64,000 nt of DNA from Meandrina meandrites (Eukaryota > Cnidaria > Anthozoa > Scleractinia > Meandrinidae), in NCBI GenBank assembly GCA_963693305.1, contig OY855904.1, positions 30,610,224 to 30,674,223 on the forward strand, in the 5' to 3' direction. Made by a program: the position numbers and the translations under genes. This document shows, piece after piece, positions 46,422 through 57,486 of this stretch (positions are counted from its first letter, which is position 1; each line of letters begins with the position of its first letter). The notes under the pieces are model-generated. The model saw only the letters and a list, made by a program, of their open reading frames with translations, had not been told where the DNA came from and made no database searches.

Positions 46422-47309
46422 GTCTGATTCGTGAAATGATCAGAACATTCTCGTCCCGGATCTCTGTGCGCTTTCCTTCGGGTCGCCCACTACCTCTCGG
46501 AACAAGTTACTTCATTGGTTCTTAAATAATAGACAACAGGTCATAACAATGCCCCTAGCCCTGAATAACAATAGTGGTAGTGTTTACAGCGGGCGAATGA
46601 AAATAGAGGTTCCAGAGAGGTAGTGTCTTCCTGTTTCCTTCCAGTGCAGGCCAAGAGTGTCTAGGATGCACTGGGAATGAGAAATGAGAATGCTATCACC
46701 ATTATAAAACACCGACAATTTACAACAACTATGAGAACAAAAAAAAAAGAAAAGAGCGATTCGTTTATCCACTCTTTGAACAATTCGCTCCTTGAGGTTT
46801 TTGCTGGCGACTCTTTTTAATGATTTGCTGATTATCACTGAAAATAAAGGTCAGGAACAATGACCTAGAGCTATCAACAATTCGATTATCACTTTATAAA
46901 CAGAGATGTGGTACGTAATAATCATAATGACCAATGAGCTTAGAAAAATGTGGAGAATGACCGCTCAAAGGCAATAAATTATCTCACCTTTGTGTCCTCT
47001 CGCGTGAGAAGACGAGAGAAATAAGGGGAGAGGTTGACAAAACCTGTTGTAACCATATTTTAATGGTAACCGACGAGCTCTAATAGACGCACCGATATCA
47101 AAGATATATTGTTTTTTGAAGATTTGCAATTTTCAGCGTTTGCATGATGTAGAGAACGGCCCCAAATAGCCTTGCTTTTAGAACTTAATGGCCGGGTAAA
47201 TTGAAGGAATGCTTCTCTTGCAGAGGTATCTTCGAGGTTATTCCCCCGAAATAGAACTGAAAATAGATTTTCAATCAAACTTTGTCTATTGGTTGATTAC
47301 CTAAGGAAA
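46422..47309. other. GCNT copy a 3 prime flank
   Basis: No polyadenylation signal stands out close to the stop; the AATAAA words at 46842 and 46974 are candidates. Nothing else is supported. Confidence 0.35.
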
Positions 47310-47571
47310 TCAAAATGAAACCCAGAAGTTCTAAAAACAAGAGAGAACTCAAACGAGACGGAGAAGTTAAAACTAGCGAGAACTCAAAAATAAATGCAGA
47401 ACTCATAACAAGACAACTAAAAATGAAACGCAGAATTTACAACAAGAGGTAACTCAATGAAGGAACGAACGAACGAACGAACGAACGAACGAACGAACGA
47501 ACGAACGAACGAACGAACGAACGAACGAACGAACGAACGAACGAACGAACGAACGAACGAACGAACGAATG

Positions 47572-47610
<39 letters not shown>

Positions 47611-48117
47611 GAATGAATGAATGAATGAATGAATGAATGAATGAATGAATGAATGAATGAATGAATGAAAAAATGAATGAATGGACGAAATAGCAGTAAA
47701 CAATAACTAAATGGGGACACAATGAAACGCGGAAGTTATCGCAAGAGGGAACTCACAAGTTACATCATAACGGAACTCAAAACGAAATGCATGACTTAAA
47801 ACTAACTGGTGCTCAAAATTAATGGAAGAAGTTGTTACAAGAAGGAACTCAAAATTAAATGCAAACGTTCCAAGAGAGAATTCTAAATGAAACGCCCAAG
47901 TTATAACTAGAGGGAACCCGAATGAAACAAGAGGAAACTCAACATAAAATACCGAGTTATATCAAGAGAAAACTCAAAATGAAACTCAGCAGTTGTAAAG
48001 AGAGAATTAAAAATAAAACGCGAAATTTGTTACAAGCAGGGATTTGAATTGAAACGTAGAAGTTAAAAGTAGCGGGAACTCAAAATGAAACACAGCTAGA
48101 AGTTATAACAAGAGAGA
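47310..48117 (+). repeat. Degenerate left edge of the 36-bp minisatellite
   Basis: Recurring but diverged GAACTCAAAATGAAACGCAG-type words at irregular spacing, interrupted by the tetranucleotide tract at 47463-47668. Decay increases away from the regular core. Confidence 0.65.
47463..47668 (+). repeat. Compound tetranucleotide microsatellite
   Basis: (GAAC)n to about 47568, then (TTGA)n to about 47608, then (ATGA)n to about 47668. Each block differs by one base from the next. ORFs reading FVRS or FIHS repeats on the minus strand are artefacts. Confidence 0.95.
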
Positions 48118-51100
48118 CCTCAAAATGAAACGCAGAACTAACAAAAAGAGGGAGCCTATAATGAAACGCAGAACTTACAACACGAGGGAACTCAAAATGA
48201 AGCGTAGAAATTACAACACGAGGGAACTCAAAATAAAGCGCAGAACTTACACCACGAGGGAACTCAAAATAAAACGCAGACCTTACAACACGAGGGAATT
48301 CAAAATGAAACGCAGAACTTACAGCACGACGGAACTCAAAAAGGAAGCGTAGAAATTACAACACGAGGGAACTAAAAATGAAACGCACAACTTACAACAC
48401 GAGGGAACTCAAAATGAAACGTGGAACTTACAGCACGAGGGAACTCAAAATGAAACGCACAACGTATAGCACGAGGGAACTCAAAATGAAGCGCAAAACT
48501 TACAGCACGAGGGAACGGAAAATGAAGCGTAGAAATTACAGCACGAGGGAACTCAAAATAAAGCGTAGAAATTACAGCACGAGGGAACTCAAAATGAAGC
48601 GTAGAAATTACAACACGAGGGAACTCAAAATGAAGCACAGACCTTACAACACGAGTGAACTCAAAATGAAGCGTAGACAGTACAGCACGAGGAAACTCGA
48701 AATGAAGCGAAGAACTTAAAGCACGAGGGAACTCAAAATGAAGCGTAGAAATTACAACACCAGGAAACGCAAAATGAAGCGTAGAAATTACAGCACGAGG
48801 GAACTCAAAATAAAGCGTAGAAATTACAACACGAGGGAACTCAAAATGAAGCGCAGAACTTACAGCACGACGAAACGGAAAATGAATCGTAGCAAATACA
48901 GCACGAGGGAACTCAAAATAAAGCGTAGAAATTACAGCACGAGGGAACTCAAAATGAAGCGTAGAAATTACAACACGAGGGAACTCAAAATGAAGCGTAA
49001 AAATTACAACACAATGGAACTCAAAATGAAGCGCAGAACTTACAGCACGAGGGAACTCAAAATGAAGCGTAGAAATTACAACACAAAGGAACTCAAAATG
49101 AAGCGAAGAACTTACACCACGAGGGAACTCAAAATGTAGCGTAGAAATTACAACACGAGGGAACTGAAAATGAAGCGTAGAAATTAAAACACGAGGGAAC
49201 TGAAAATGAAGCGTAGAAATTACAACACGAGGGAACTCAAAATGAAGCGTCGAAATTAAAACACGAGGGAACTGAAAATGAAGCGTAGAAATTAAAACAC
49301 GAGGGAACTCAAAATGAAGCGTAGAAATTAAAACACGAGGGAACTCAAAATGAAGCGTAGAAATTACAACACGAGGGAACTGAAAATGAAGCGCAGAAAT
49401 TAAAACACGAGGGAACTCAAAATGAAGCGAAGAACTTAAAGCACGAGGAAACTCGAAATGAAGCGCAGAAATTACAGCACGAGGGAACACAAAATGAAGC
49501 GTAGAAATTAAAACACGAGGGAACTCAAAATGAAGCGCAGAACTTACAGCACGAGGGAACTCAAAATAAAACGCAGAACGAACAAAACGAGAGAGCCTAT
49601 AATGAAACGCAGACCTTACAACACGAGGGAACTCAAAATAAAGCGAAGAAATTAGAGCAGGAGGGAACTCAAAATGAAGCGTAGAACTTACAACACGAGG
49701 AAACTCAAAATGAAGCGCAGAACTTACAGCACGAGGGAACTCAAAATGAAACGCAGAACTTACAACACGAGGGAAGTCAAAATGAAGCGCAGAACTTACA
49801 GCACGAGGAAACTCAAAATGAAGCGCAGAACTTACAGCACGAGGAAACTCAAAATGAAACGCAGAACTTACAACACGAGGGAAGTCAAAATGAAGCGCAG
49901 AACTTACAACACGAGGAAACTCAAAATGAAGCGCAGAACTTACAACACTAGGGAACTCAAAATGAAGCGCAGAACATACAGCACGAGGGAACTCAAAATG
50001 AGACGCAGAACTTCCAACACGAGGGAACTCAAAATGAAGCGTAGCAATTACAACACGAGGGAACTCAAAATGAACCGCAGAACTTACAGCACAAGGGAAC
50101 TCAAAATGACGCGTAGAACTTACAGCACGAGGGAACTCAAAATAAAACGCAGAGCTAACAAAACGAGAGAGACTATAATGAAACGCAGACCTTACAACAC
50201 GAGGGAACTCAAAATGAAGCGAAAAACTTATAGCACGAGGGAACTCAAAATGAAGCGTAGAACTAACAACACGAGGGAACTCAAAATGAAGCGCAGAACT
50301 TACAGCACGAGGGAACTCAAAATGAAACGCAGAACTTACAACACGAGGGCACGAGGGAACTCAAAATGAAGCGTAGAAATTACAGCACGAGGGAAATCAA
50401 AATGAAGCGCAGAACTTACAGCACGAGGGAACTCGAACTGAAGCGTAGAAATTACAGCACGAGGGAACACAAAATAAAGCGTAGAAATTAAAACACGAGG
50501 GAACTCAAAATGAAGCGCAGAACTTACAGCACGAGGGAACTCAAAATAAAACGCAGAACTAACAAAACGAGAGAGCCTATAATGAAACGCAGACCTTACA
50601 ACACGAGGGAACTCAAAATGAAGCGAAAAACTTATAGCACGTGGGAACTCAAAATGAAGCGTAGAACTTACAACACCATCGAACTCAAAATGAAGCGCAG
50701 AACTTAAAGCACGAGGGAACTCAAAATGAAACGCAGAACTTACAACACGAGGGAACTCAAAATGAAGCGCAGAACTTACAGCACGAGGGAACTCAAAATG
50801 AAGCGTACAAATTAAAACACCAGGGAACTCAAAATAAAGCGCAGAACTTACAGCACGAGGGAACTCAAAATGAAGCGCAGAACTTACAGCACGAGGGAAC
50901 TCAAAATAAAGCGTAGAAATTAAAACACCAGGGAACTCAAAATAAAGCGCAGAACTTACAGCACGAGGGAACTCAAAATGAAGCGCAGAACTAACAGCAC
51001 GAGGGAACTCAAAATGAAGCGTAGAAATTACAACAGGAGGGAACTCAAAATGAAACGCAGAACTTACAACACGAGGGAACTCAAAATGAAGCGTAGAAAT

Positions 51101-51960
51101 TACAGCATGAGGGAACTCAAAATGAAGCGCAGAAATTACAACACGAGGGAACTCAAAATGAAGCGCAGAAATTACAACACGAGGGAACTCAAAATGAAGC
51201 GCAGAAGTTACAGCACGAGGGAACTCAAAATGAAGCGTAGAAATTAAAACACGAGGATTCTAAAAATGAAACGCACAACTTACAGCACGAGAGAACTCAA
51301 AATGAAGCGTAGAAATTACAACACGAGGGAACTCAAAATGCAACGCAGAACTTACAGCACGAGGGAACTCAAAAAGAAGCGTAGCAATTACAACACGAGG
51401 GGACTCAAAATGAAACGCAGAACTTACAACACGAGGGAGCTCAAAATGAAACGCAGAACTTACAGCACGAGGGAACTCAAAATGAAGCGTAGAAATTACA
51501 ACACGAGGGAACTCAAAATGAAACGGAGAACTTACAACACGAGGGAACTCAAAATGAAACGCAGAACTTACAGCACGAGGGAACGGAAAATGAAGCGTAG
51601 AAATTACAGCACGAGGGAACTCAAAATAAAGCGTAGAAATTACAACACGAGGGAACTCAAAATGAAGCGCAGAACTTACAGCACGAGGGAACTCAAAATG
51701 AAGCGCAGAACTTACAACACGATGGAACTAAAACTTAAGCGCAGAAATTACAACACGAGGGAACTCAAAATGAAACGCAGAACTTACAACAGGAGGGAAC
51801 TCAAAATGAAGCGCAGAAATTACAACACGAGGGAACTCAAAATGAAGCGCAGAACTTATAACACTAGGGAACTGTAAATGAAACGCAGAACTAACAAAGC
51901 GAGGGAGCCTTTAACGAAACGCAGAACTTACAACACGAGGGAACTCAAAATAAAACGCGG
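48118..51960 (+). repeat. 36-bp minisatellite, about 107 units
   Basis: The unit is GAACTCAAAATGAAGCGCAG followed by AACTTACAGCACGAGG. The register is exact over long stretches: the variant word GAGCCTATAATG recurs at offsets of 16, 37 and (after a 1-bp insertion) 40 units. Because 36 is a multiple of three and the unit lacks stops in one frame per strand, long ORFs appear on both strands: KMKRRTYSTREL on plus and FPRVVISTLHFE on minus, the longest being 372 codons at 49490-48372. A 1-bp insertion near 48346 and an 8-bp duplication (CACGAGGG) near 50350 shift the plus frame. The plus frame is also broken by TAC to TAA changes. No start context, promoter or splice site supports translation. 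Confidence 0.95.
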
Positions 51961-52190
51961 AGGTTGCATCACGTGGGATGATTTGTTTTCCATTGCAATG
52001 TAACAAAAATATTCTGAACGTTGTTCTCTTCTTGACTTATTAAACAAAAGATAATTACAACTTCCTTAACATTAGAAAATGCCCTCCTCCATATCTTACA
52101 CTACCTTATATTATTAGCTAAATTCTACTTCTATAAATGTAAATTACTTTTGAGAAATAATTACATTTAGAATTATTCCTTTGATTTTTC

Positions 52191-52223
<33 letters not shown>

Positions 52224-52263
52224 GGAAATTGAAATTGACTTGGCAACCGCAAAATCCAATTTG

Positions 52264-52363
52264 CGGAATGTTTTAGAATTGTCCAGCTATCGAGCTTCTT
52301 ATACGCGAGTGAACTGGTATAGCGGGAGCTACAAACCTAAATTTTCGGTTCACCCTGTTAGAG
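52264..52363 (+). other. Possible 5 prime non-coding exon, copy 1
   Basis: TTTAGAATTGTCCAGCTAT, GAGCT.CTTAT and a final AG before GTAAGG are shared with 54739-54828. It is a direct repeat ending in a good splice donor. It could be an untranslated exon of GCNT copy b, whose ATG exon begins at an acceptor near 57302. Unproven. A 16-base poly-G tract precedes it at 52207. Confidence 0.25.
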
Positions 52364-52578
52364 GTAAGGTAATAATTTAACGTTAAGAAAAAAAAAGAGT
52401 AATCTTTCATACTGTACATTTATTTGTTACTTCCAAAGTAAATATAATGAAAGAGATATTAAAACGAATTGATGTGATTTTCTTACCTAAATGTTAGTGT
52501 TCAGTACGTCATCCGCAAGGTTTTTAACCTTTGTTGGAATTTTTGTTTAATCAACTTTATTCAGTTACTCAATTAAAA

Positions 52579-53156
52579 GATCGTTTTCACGTGACGTCAT
52601 CAGGTACTAAAATCCAAATCTAAAGAGACAGCAAAGTTTGCATCCACATCAGGCATAAGAGGTACTAAAATTATATCTGTTTGCAACTTTTCAGCTCAGT
52701 AGCGTCCTTCGTTTGGAAACCAGCGCACTTTGAATTTCAGAGTTATGGCGGTGCGTGACAGACAGTTACGATCGTGTTTGTTAAAAAATATACATTTACC
52801 TTGCGAATTTTTGCCATTTGAGAAATTAAAGTAGTAGGAAATGTGTTAATTTAAATTTCTGTTTGTCCAGTACAGATAATCAGTGACCTAGATGACCAAA
52901 GTAAGCTCCAGATACTGTACTTTCCGGCCGCCATATTGGTGCACCACAGATGTGCACCAATATGGCGGATCCATACTGGGCTCTGTAAATTTGTGCAAAA
53001 CATTTCGACGAATATCTGAAGTTTGGGATAACGCACAGACCTAAAACTTGGAGAGATGACTTATTTAGTTATTTTCTATAATATCCAATTTTATTGACCT
53101 CATTCAATGAATGGTTCTTCAATTTATAGTTTTATTGCGTGACTGTGAAAACGATC
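52579..53156. mobile_element. MITE pair, first copy (GATCGTTTTCAC ends)
   Basis: 578 bp with ends GATCGTTTTCAC and GTGAAAACGATC. It contains the palindrome CCGCCATATTGGTGCACC/GGTGCACAT..GCGG. Separated by only TATA from a closely similar second copy. Confidence 0.75.
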
Positions 53157-53160
53157 TATA

Positions 53161-53742
53161 GATCGTTTTCACGTGACGTCATCAGGTACCAAAATCCAAA
53201 ACTAAAGAGACACCATAGTTTTTATCCACATCAGGCATAAGAGGTACTAAAATTATATCTATTTGCAACTTTTCAGCTCAGTAGCGTCCTTCGTTTTGAA
53301 ATCAGCGCACTTTGAATTTCAGAGTAATGGCGGTGCGTGACACGCAGTTACGATCGTGTTTGTCAAAAAATATACATTTATCTTGTAATTTTTAGCCATT
53401 TGAGAAGTTAAAGTAGCAGGAAATATGTTTATGCAAATGTTTGTTTGTCAAATACCGATAATCAGTGGCCTAGATGACCAAAGTAAATTCCAGATGTTTA
53501 CAGTATTTTCCGGCCGCCATATTGGTGTACCACGGAGGTACACCAATATGGCGAATCCATACTGGGCTCTGTAAATTTGTGCAAAACATTTCGACGAATA
53601 TCTTAAGTTTGGGACAGCGCACAGACCTAAAACTTGGAGAAATTACTTCTTTACTTCTCTCCTATAATATCCTATTTTCTTGACCTCATTCACTCAATAG
53701 TTTTTAGATTTATATTTTTGTTGCGTGACAGTGAAAACGATC
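53161..53742. mobile_element. MITE pair, second copy
   Basis: 582 bp, the same orientation and ends as 52579-53156, and highly similar throughout. TATA lies on both sides (53157-53160 and 53743-53746), possibly a short target duplication. The internal palindrome here carries GGTGTACC instead of GGTGCACC on both arms: the two arms changed together. Confidence 0.75.
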
Positions 53743-53930
53743 TATATAATGAAACATCTTAAATTTTACTTTTTGTTTGAAAACCTTGCTGGAGCTTGGC
53801 TCATTCAAAGAAAGCAAATAACGTGAAAATCGGTTACCTTATTCTCACCTAATTTCGCAAGTACTAAATATCGCGATTTACGCGATTTTGAAAAAAAATA
53901 GCGAAATTTAATACTCGCGAATTGAACTTA

Positions 53931-54230
53931 AAGTGCTCATAACGTCAAAAAAAAGAAATTTCTTACCTGATTCTACATTTCACCCAATGAACTTCTGCGA
54001 AAAAATTTTTCGATTTGGATAAAATGCATTTTTTTTATGAATCTTCACGTCAGAAAACAACATCAGTCTTGATCCAAATTCATGAATGTACGTCATTTTT
54101 AAGCCATTCTTCTTGTGATCAGCGGCAGGGGACGACCGCAAAAAAATAGAATTTTATAATTTTAAAACGTTCATTAGGTGAAATGTAGAATCAGCTGAGA
54201 AAGAACAACATGTTGACGTTATGGGCATTT
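53931..54230. mobile_element. MITE with about 70-bp inverted arms
   Basis: GCTCATAACGTCA, TCTTACCTGATTCTACATTT and CACC.AATGAAC on the left are mirrored on the right (ends near TTGACGTTATGGGCATTT). Confidence 0.65.
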
Positions 54231-54738
54231 TAATATCAATAAATTCGTTATTATCGTTATCATTCGTTTAAATTCGTTAACATAAAATAATGAAATTCGT
54301 TAACATAAAATAATAAAATAATGCAATTCAAATAAAATAATGAAATTCAAGCTGTTCCTTTATTACTGTTATTTCAACATGTCTCAGCTTCATCTAGGGA
54401 TAGACGTGATTTCTGAAGCTTGTAAGTACAAAGCTGTCATGTGGAATTAAGGAGTACTTTTTCTTTTTCTATTAAAGTGATTTATCTTAGTATCTGAAAT
54501 AATATGGCACGAAACACATAAATTCCATCTGTTTGTACACTTTCGATTTTTTTGTGCCTTTTGTCATAATCTTTTGACAAATAATTACATTTAGATATAT
54601 TCCTCTCTGCCTTTTCAGGGAATTGAGGTTGACTTGACAACCCCAAAATCCAAATTGTCGTGAATTGTACTTAATGAGCTTAATCAAGTTCTTGTGTCAC
54701 TAGTGCTGAAAAGACTACCGTAGTTTGCATAATCTTAA

Positions 54739-54828
54739 AGTTTAGAATTGTCCAGCTATTGAGCTCCTTATCCCGGCTGTACCGAGAACGAAAAACGTAA
54801 AGTTCCAGCTCACTTTGCCCTATTAAAG
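54739..54828 (+). other. Possible 5 prime non-coding exon, copy 2
   Basis: Second copy of the unit at 52264-52363, ending TATTAAAG before GTAAGG. It lies 2.5 kb upstream of the GCNT copy b start codon. Confidence 0.25.
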
Positions 54829-54845
54829 GTAAGGCAATTATTTAA

Positions 54846-56386
54846 GGTGGCCCGCGGCTATTTTTTGGGGAAGGAGGTGCTCTTTTCTAAATCGAGTTTT
54901 AGGCATGTAAACGTTAATTAACTGATTTCTCTGATTTTTTGGCAATCGAAATAACAAATGTTCAAATTTTATAAAGCTTGAAACTTTAGGGCGAACAAAA
55001 TAAACGAACATGAGTTATTATTAGCGTTTTTGAAAAAATCAATTTATGACAAAAACGCATATATTTTCCAAATGCGACGATACATTTTTTTCTGATTAAT
55101 GTCAACAAGTTCAAATTATCGAAGTTTCAGTAATGTGACCAAGTTTCAACGAAATCGGCTGGGTAGAAATTGCTGCAAATTTGCTTCAAAATATTGTGCT
55201 TGTGTGTTTTTGGGAGCTGTTACAACAGCACTTAAGTAATGCTAAGATCACATAGATAATTTGAAAGCTGAATGCCAGCTAAAACGTTGCTGAAAAGTAT
55301 GGAAAAATCGGAAACTCCTAGCAAAAGTTGTAAACAAATAAAGCAGAAAAGGTTTACGATGCGTAAATTGTGAACTTTAAAATATATATTTTTTCCTATT
55401 AAAAAAAGTTTAGCGATTTTTTTCTTTTATTTTCAAGTATGAGAAAATACAGCACAAGTGCAAACGGCTTTATCTAGTTTTGTGTGTCTAGTAATATATC
55501 AAACACGAGACAGCGTTTTTCATCACATTTCCAAACACCGAGAAGAGAGTTGAAAATACGACGCGCAGCGGAGTATTTTTGACGAACTTCGAGGTGTTTG
55601 GAAATGTAATGAAACACTCTGTCGAGTGTTTGATATATCCTCTCAATCGAAACTAAAACTACGGAGAAAACGGAAAAATAAAATCGTCCAAATCTATGCT
55701 AATAAAGATCAGATTTCCAAACTCCTTCACCTGTTCACGGCTCTGATTTCCTTTGTTTTAACTAGATGAATTATTAATGAGTTTGAGAAGTCTCGATGAA
55801 ACTCGTTGAATTTCGATAGCGACCTCTCGTTTTCCATTTTGGAGCGCTTTGAAAGCGCTCTTGTTACAGTAAATTATTCAAACTTGCCGCATTCTCAAGA
55901 TTATTTAGCACCTGGAAATAAAGATGCCACGGATAAAATTGCGGATGAGCTTTGTATGCATGCATTTTATTTAGCAATGAATGTGGCATATGGCGTGGCA
56001 TGTTCAATTCCAGGTCCGAATTATATACATTAAAGCATAATATTTTGAAGCAAAAATTCAACAGTCAACTGTGCAGCAATTTCTACCCAGCCGATTTCGT
56101 TGAAACTTGGTCACATTAAAACTTGAATAGTTGACATTACTTAGAAAAAAATCTATCGTCGCGTTTGAAAAACATTTGCGTTTTTCTCAAAAATATATTT
56201 TTTCAAAAGCGCTAATATCTCGTGATCGTTCACCTTGTTTGCCCTATAATTTAAAGCATCATGACATTTGAGCATTGGTTATTTCGATTGCCAAAAATCA
56301 AAAGAATCGGGTGAGGTTTACATGCCCAAAACTCGATTTAGAAAAGAGCACCTCCGTTCCCAAAACATGAATAGCCGCGGACCACC
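54846..56386. mobile_element. 1.54-kb element with about 320-350 bp inverted ends and TTAA flanks
   Basis: The ends GGTGGCCCGCGGCTATT and AATAGCCGCGGACCACC are inverse copies. The arms continue for over 300 bp (CTCTTTTCTAAATCGAGTTT, CAACGAAATCGGCTGGGTAG). TTAA stands on both sides (54842-54845, 56387-56390), as in piggyBac-type insertion, but GGTGG ends are unusual for that group. Another palindromic element lies inside. No transposase. Confidence 0.65.
55495..55638. mobile_element. Nested palindromic MITE (ATATATCAAACAC)
   Basis: Inverted arms TATATCAAACACGAGACAG, CATTTCCAAACACCGA and their mirrors, with a 50-bp loop. Inserted in the centre of 54846-56386. Confidence 0.7.
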
Positions 56387-56895
56387 TTAACGTTATGAAA
56401 AAAAAAACATGCAAGAGTTAAATAAATGGACCATTAGCGACCAGTTTTTTAGCACTTCTTGTACAGTTAGATTTCACAAGAATCTGAAATAAAAGTAGTT
56501 TGCTTGATGAAAAGTCTCATCAAGGTGTTATCCTTTGTAATGTAAACGCCAAGAAGAAATGTACCAACATTAGTTGCTTTGGAGCTCAATAATAAAATGA
56601 AAAATATTATTTCATATTTTCAAAATGAAATAGAACTTTCATTGTTTGAATATCAGCAGCGTATCGTAGGGATATGAAAAGTGCTAAAGCACAAAATCGC
56701 ACAGATTTGGCTAACAGCCCTGGCTAATACGACTCGAAACGTTATATGTGGCTAAAATCTAGTCTTTTTTATTATTATCGTTACGGTATTTCAATTCTTT
56801 ATGAAGTAAGTTATAGAGGAAGTACTTCCAAACTGCCACTGATGATATAAATGTTATAATTGAACTTCTTGTTTAAGGGGAAAAAATCATTGTTA

Positions 56896-57173
56896 TTAGA
56901 GGGAAATGGTTAGGAAGACCGGCAAACATCAAAAGAGCAAACAAAGAGGTCAAGATTGAGGTTGGAAGGTCCATGACAGTGCACATCTTTTGTTTTGCGC
57001 TCATACACCATGCACGAATTACGTAATCGCAATGTTTTTATTAGTTAGTTGCATGGACACACGTAACCACCTATTGTATTTTGTCAGGTTTTGTGCACGG
57101 TCAACCCCCAAAATAGCGACCAAAAACCTATAACAAAGAACTTTGCCGGGCTTCCTGACCATTTCCCTCTATT
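56896..57173 (+). mobile_element. MITE upstream of GCNT copy b exon 1
   Basis: Ends TTAGAGGGAAATGGTTAGGA and its mirror near 57173. The interior (GGTTTTGTGCACGGTCAACC, AACCACCTATTGT) is repeated in inverse at 57747-57981, so two copies of one element flank exon 1. Confidence 0.75.
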
Positions 57174-57312
57174 AACTATGAAACAAAATTGAGCGAGCAG
57201 GTAAGGAGGACGTGTCTTTATACTCAGGCTATAAAGAAACATATTAAAATAGTTCTTTCTGATCTAATCATAAATATCTGTTTCTGTCTTTCTTTCATTT
57301 AGGTTACTGATC

Positions 57313-57486
57313 ATGAATGTGAGAATCTTTCGGTTTTGCATTCGCCGATGCGGTATAAAGAATCGAATACTGCTATGTTTATTGATCTTCTCTCTTCTTC
57401 TAACCTTCTGGTTGGTGCGTCAAGAACTCGGCGAGAACATTCAACGGGATGAACTAAGGGATGAACAATCGCGGGACAATCAATCG
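57313..57486 (+). CDS. GCNT: GCNT copy b exon 1 (membrane anchor)
   Basis: 58 codons ending CAATCG before donor GTAATA. An acceptor TTCATTTAG before it, as in copy a, implies an upstream untranslated exon. Confidence 0.87.

Noticed and set aside
47417..47722. Phe/Ser/Arg repeat ORFs in three minus frames
   Set aside because: Translation of the GAAC/TTGA/ATGA microsatellite.
48372..49490. A 372-codon minus-strand ORF as a structural protein gene
   Set aside because: It is entirely made of the 36-bp tandem repeat, whose length and lack of stops produce such ORFs automatically. No start context or splice sites. Kept only as a finding.
47310..51985. A CRISPR array
   Set aside because: Units are contiguous 36-bp repeats with no unique spacers, in a eukaryotic genome.
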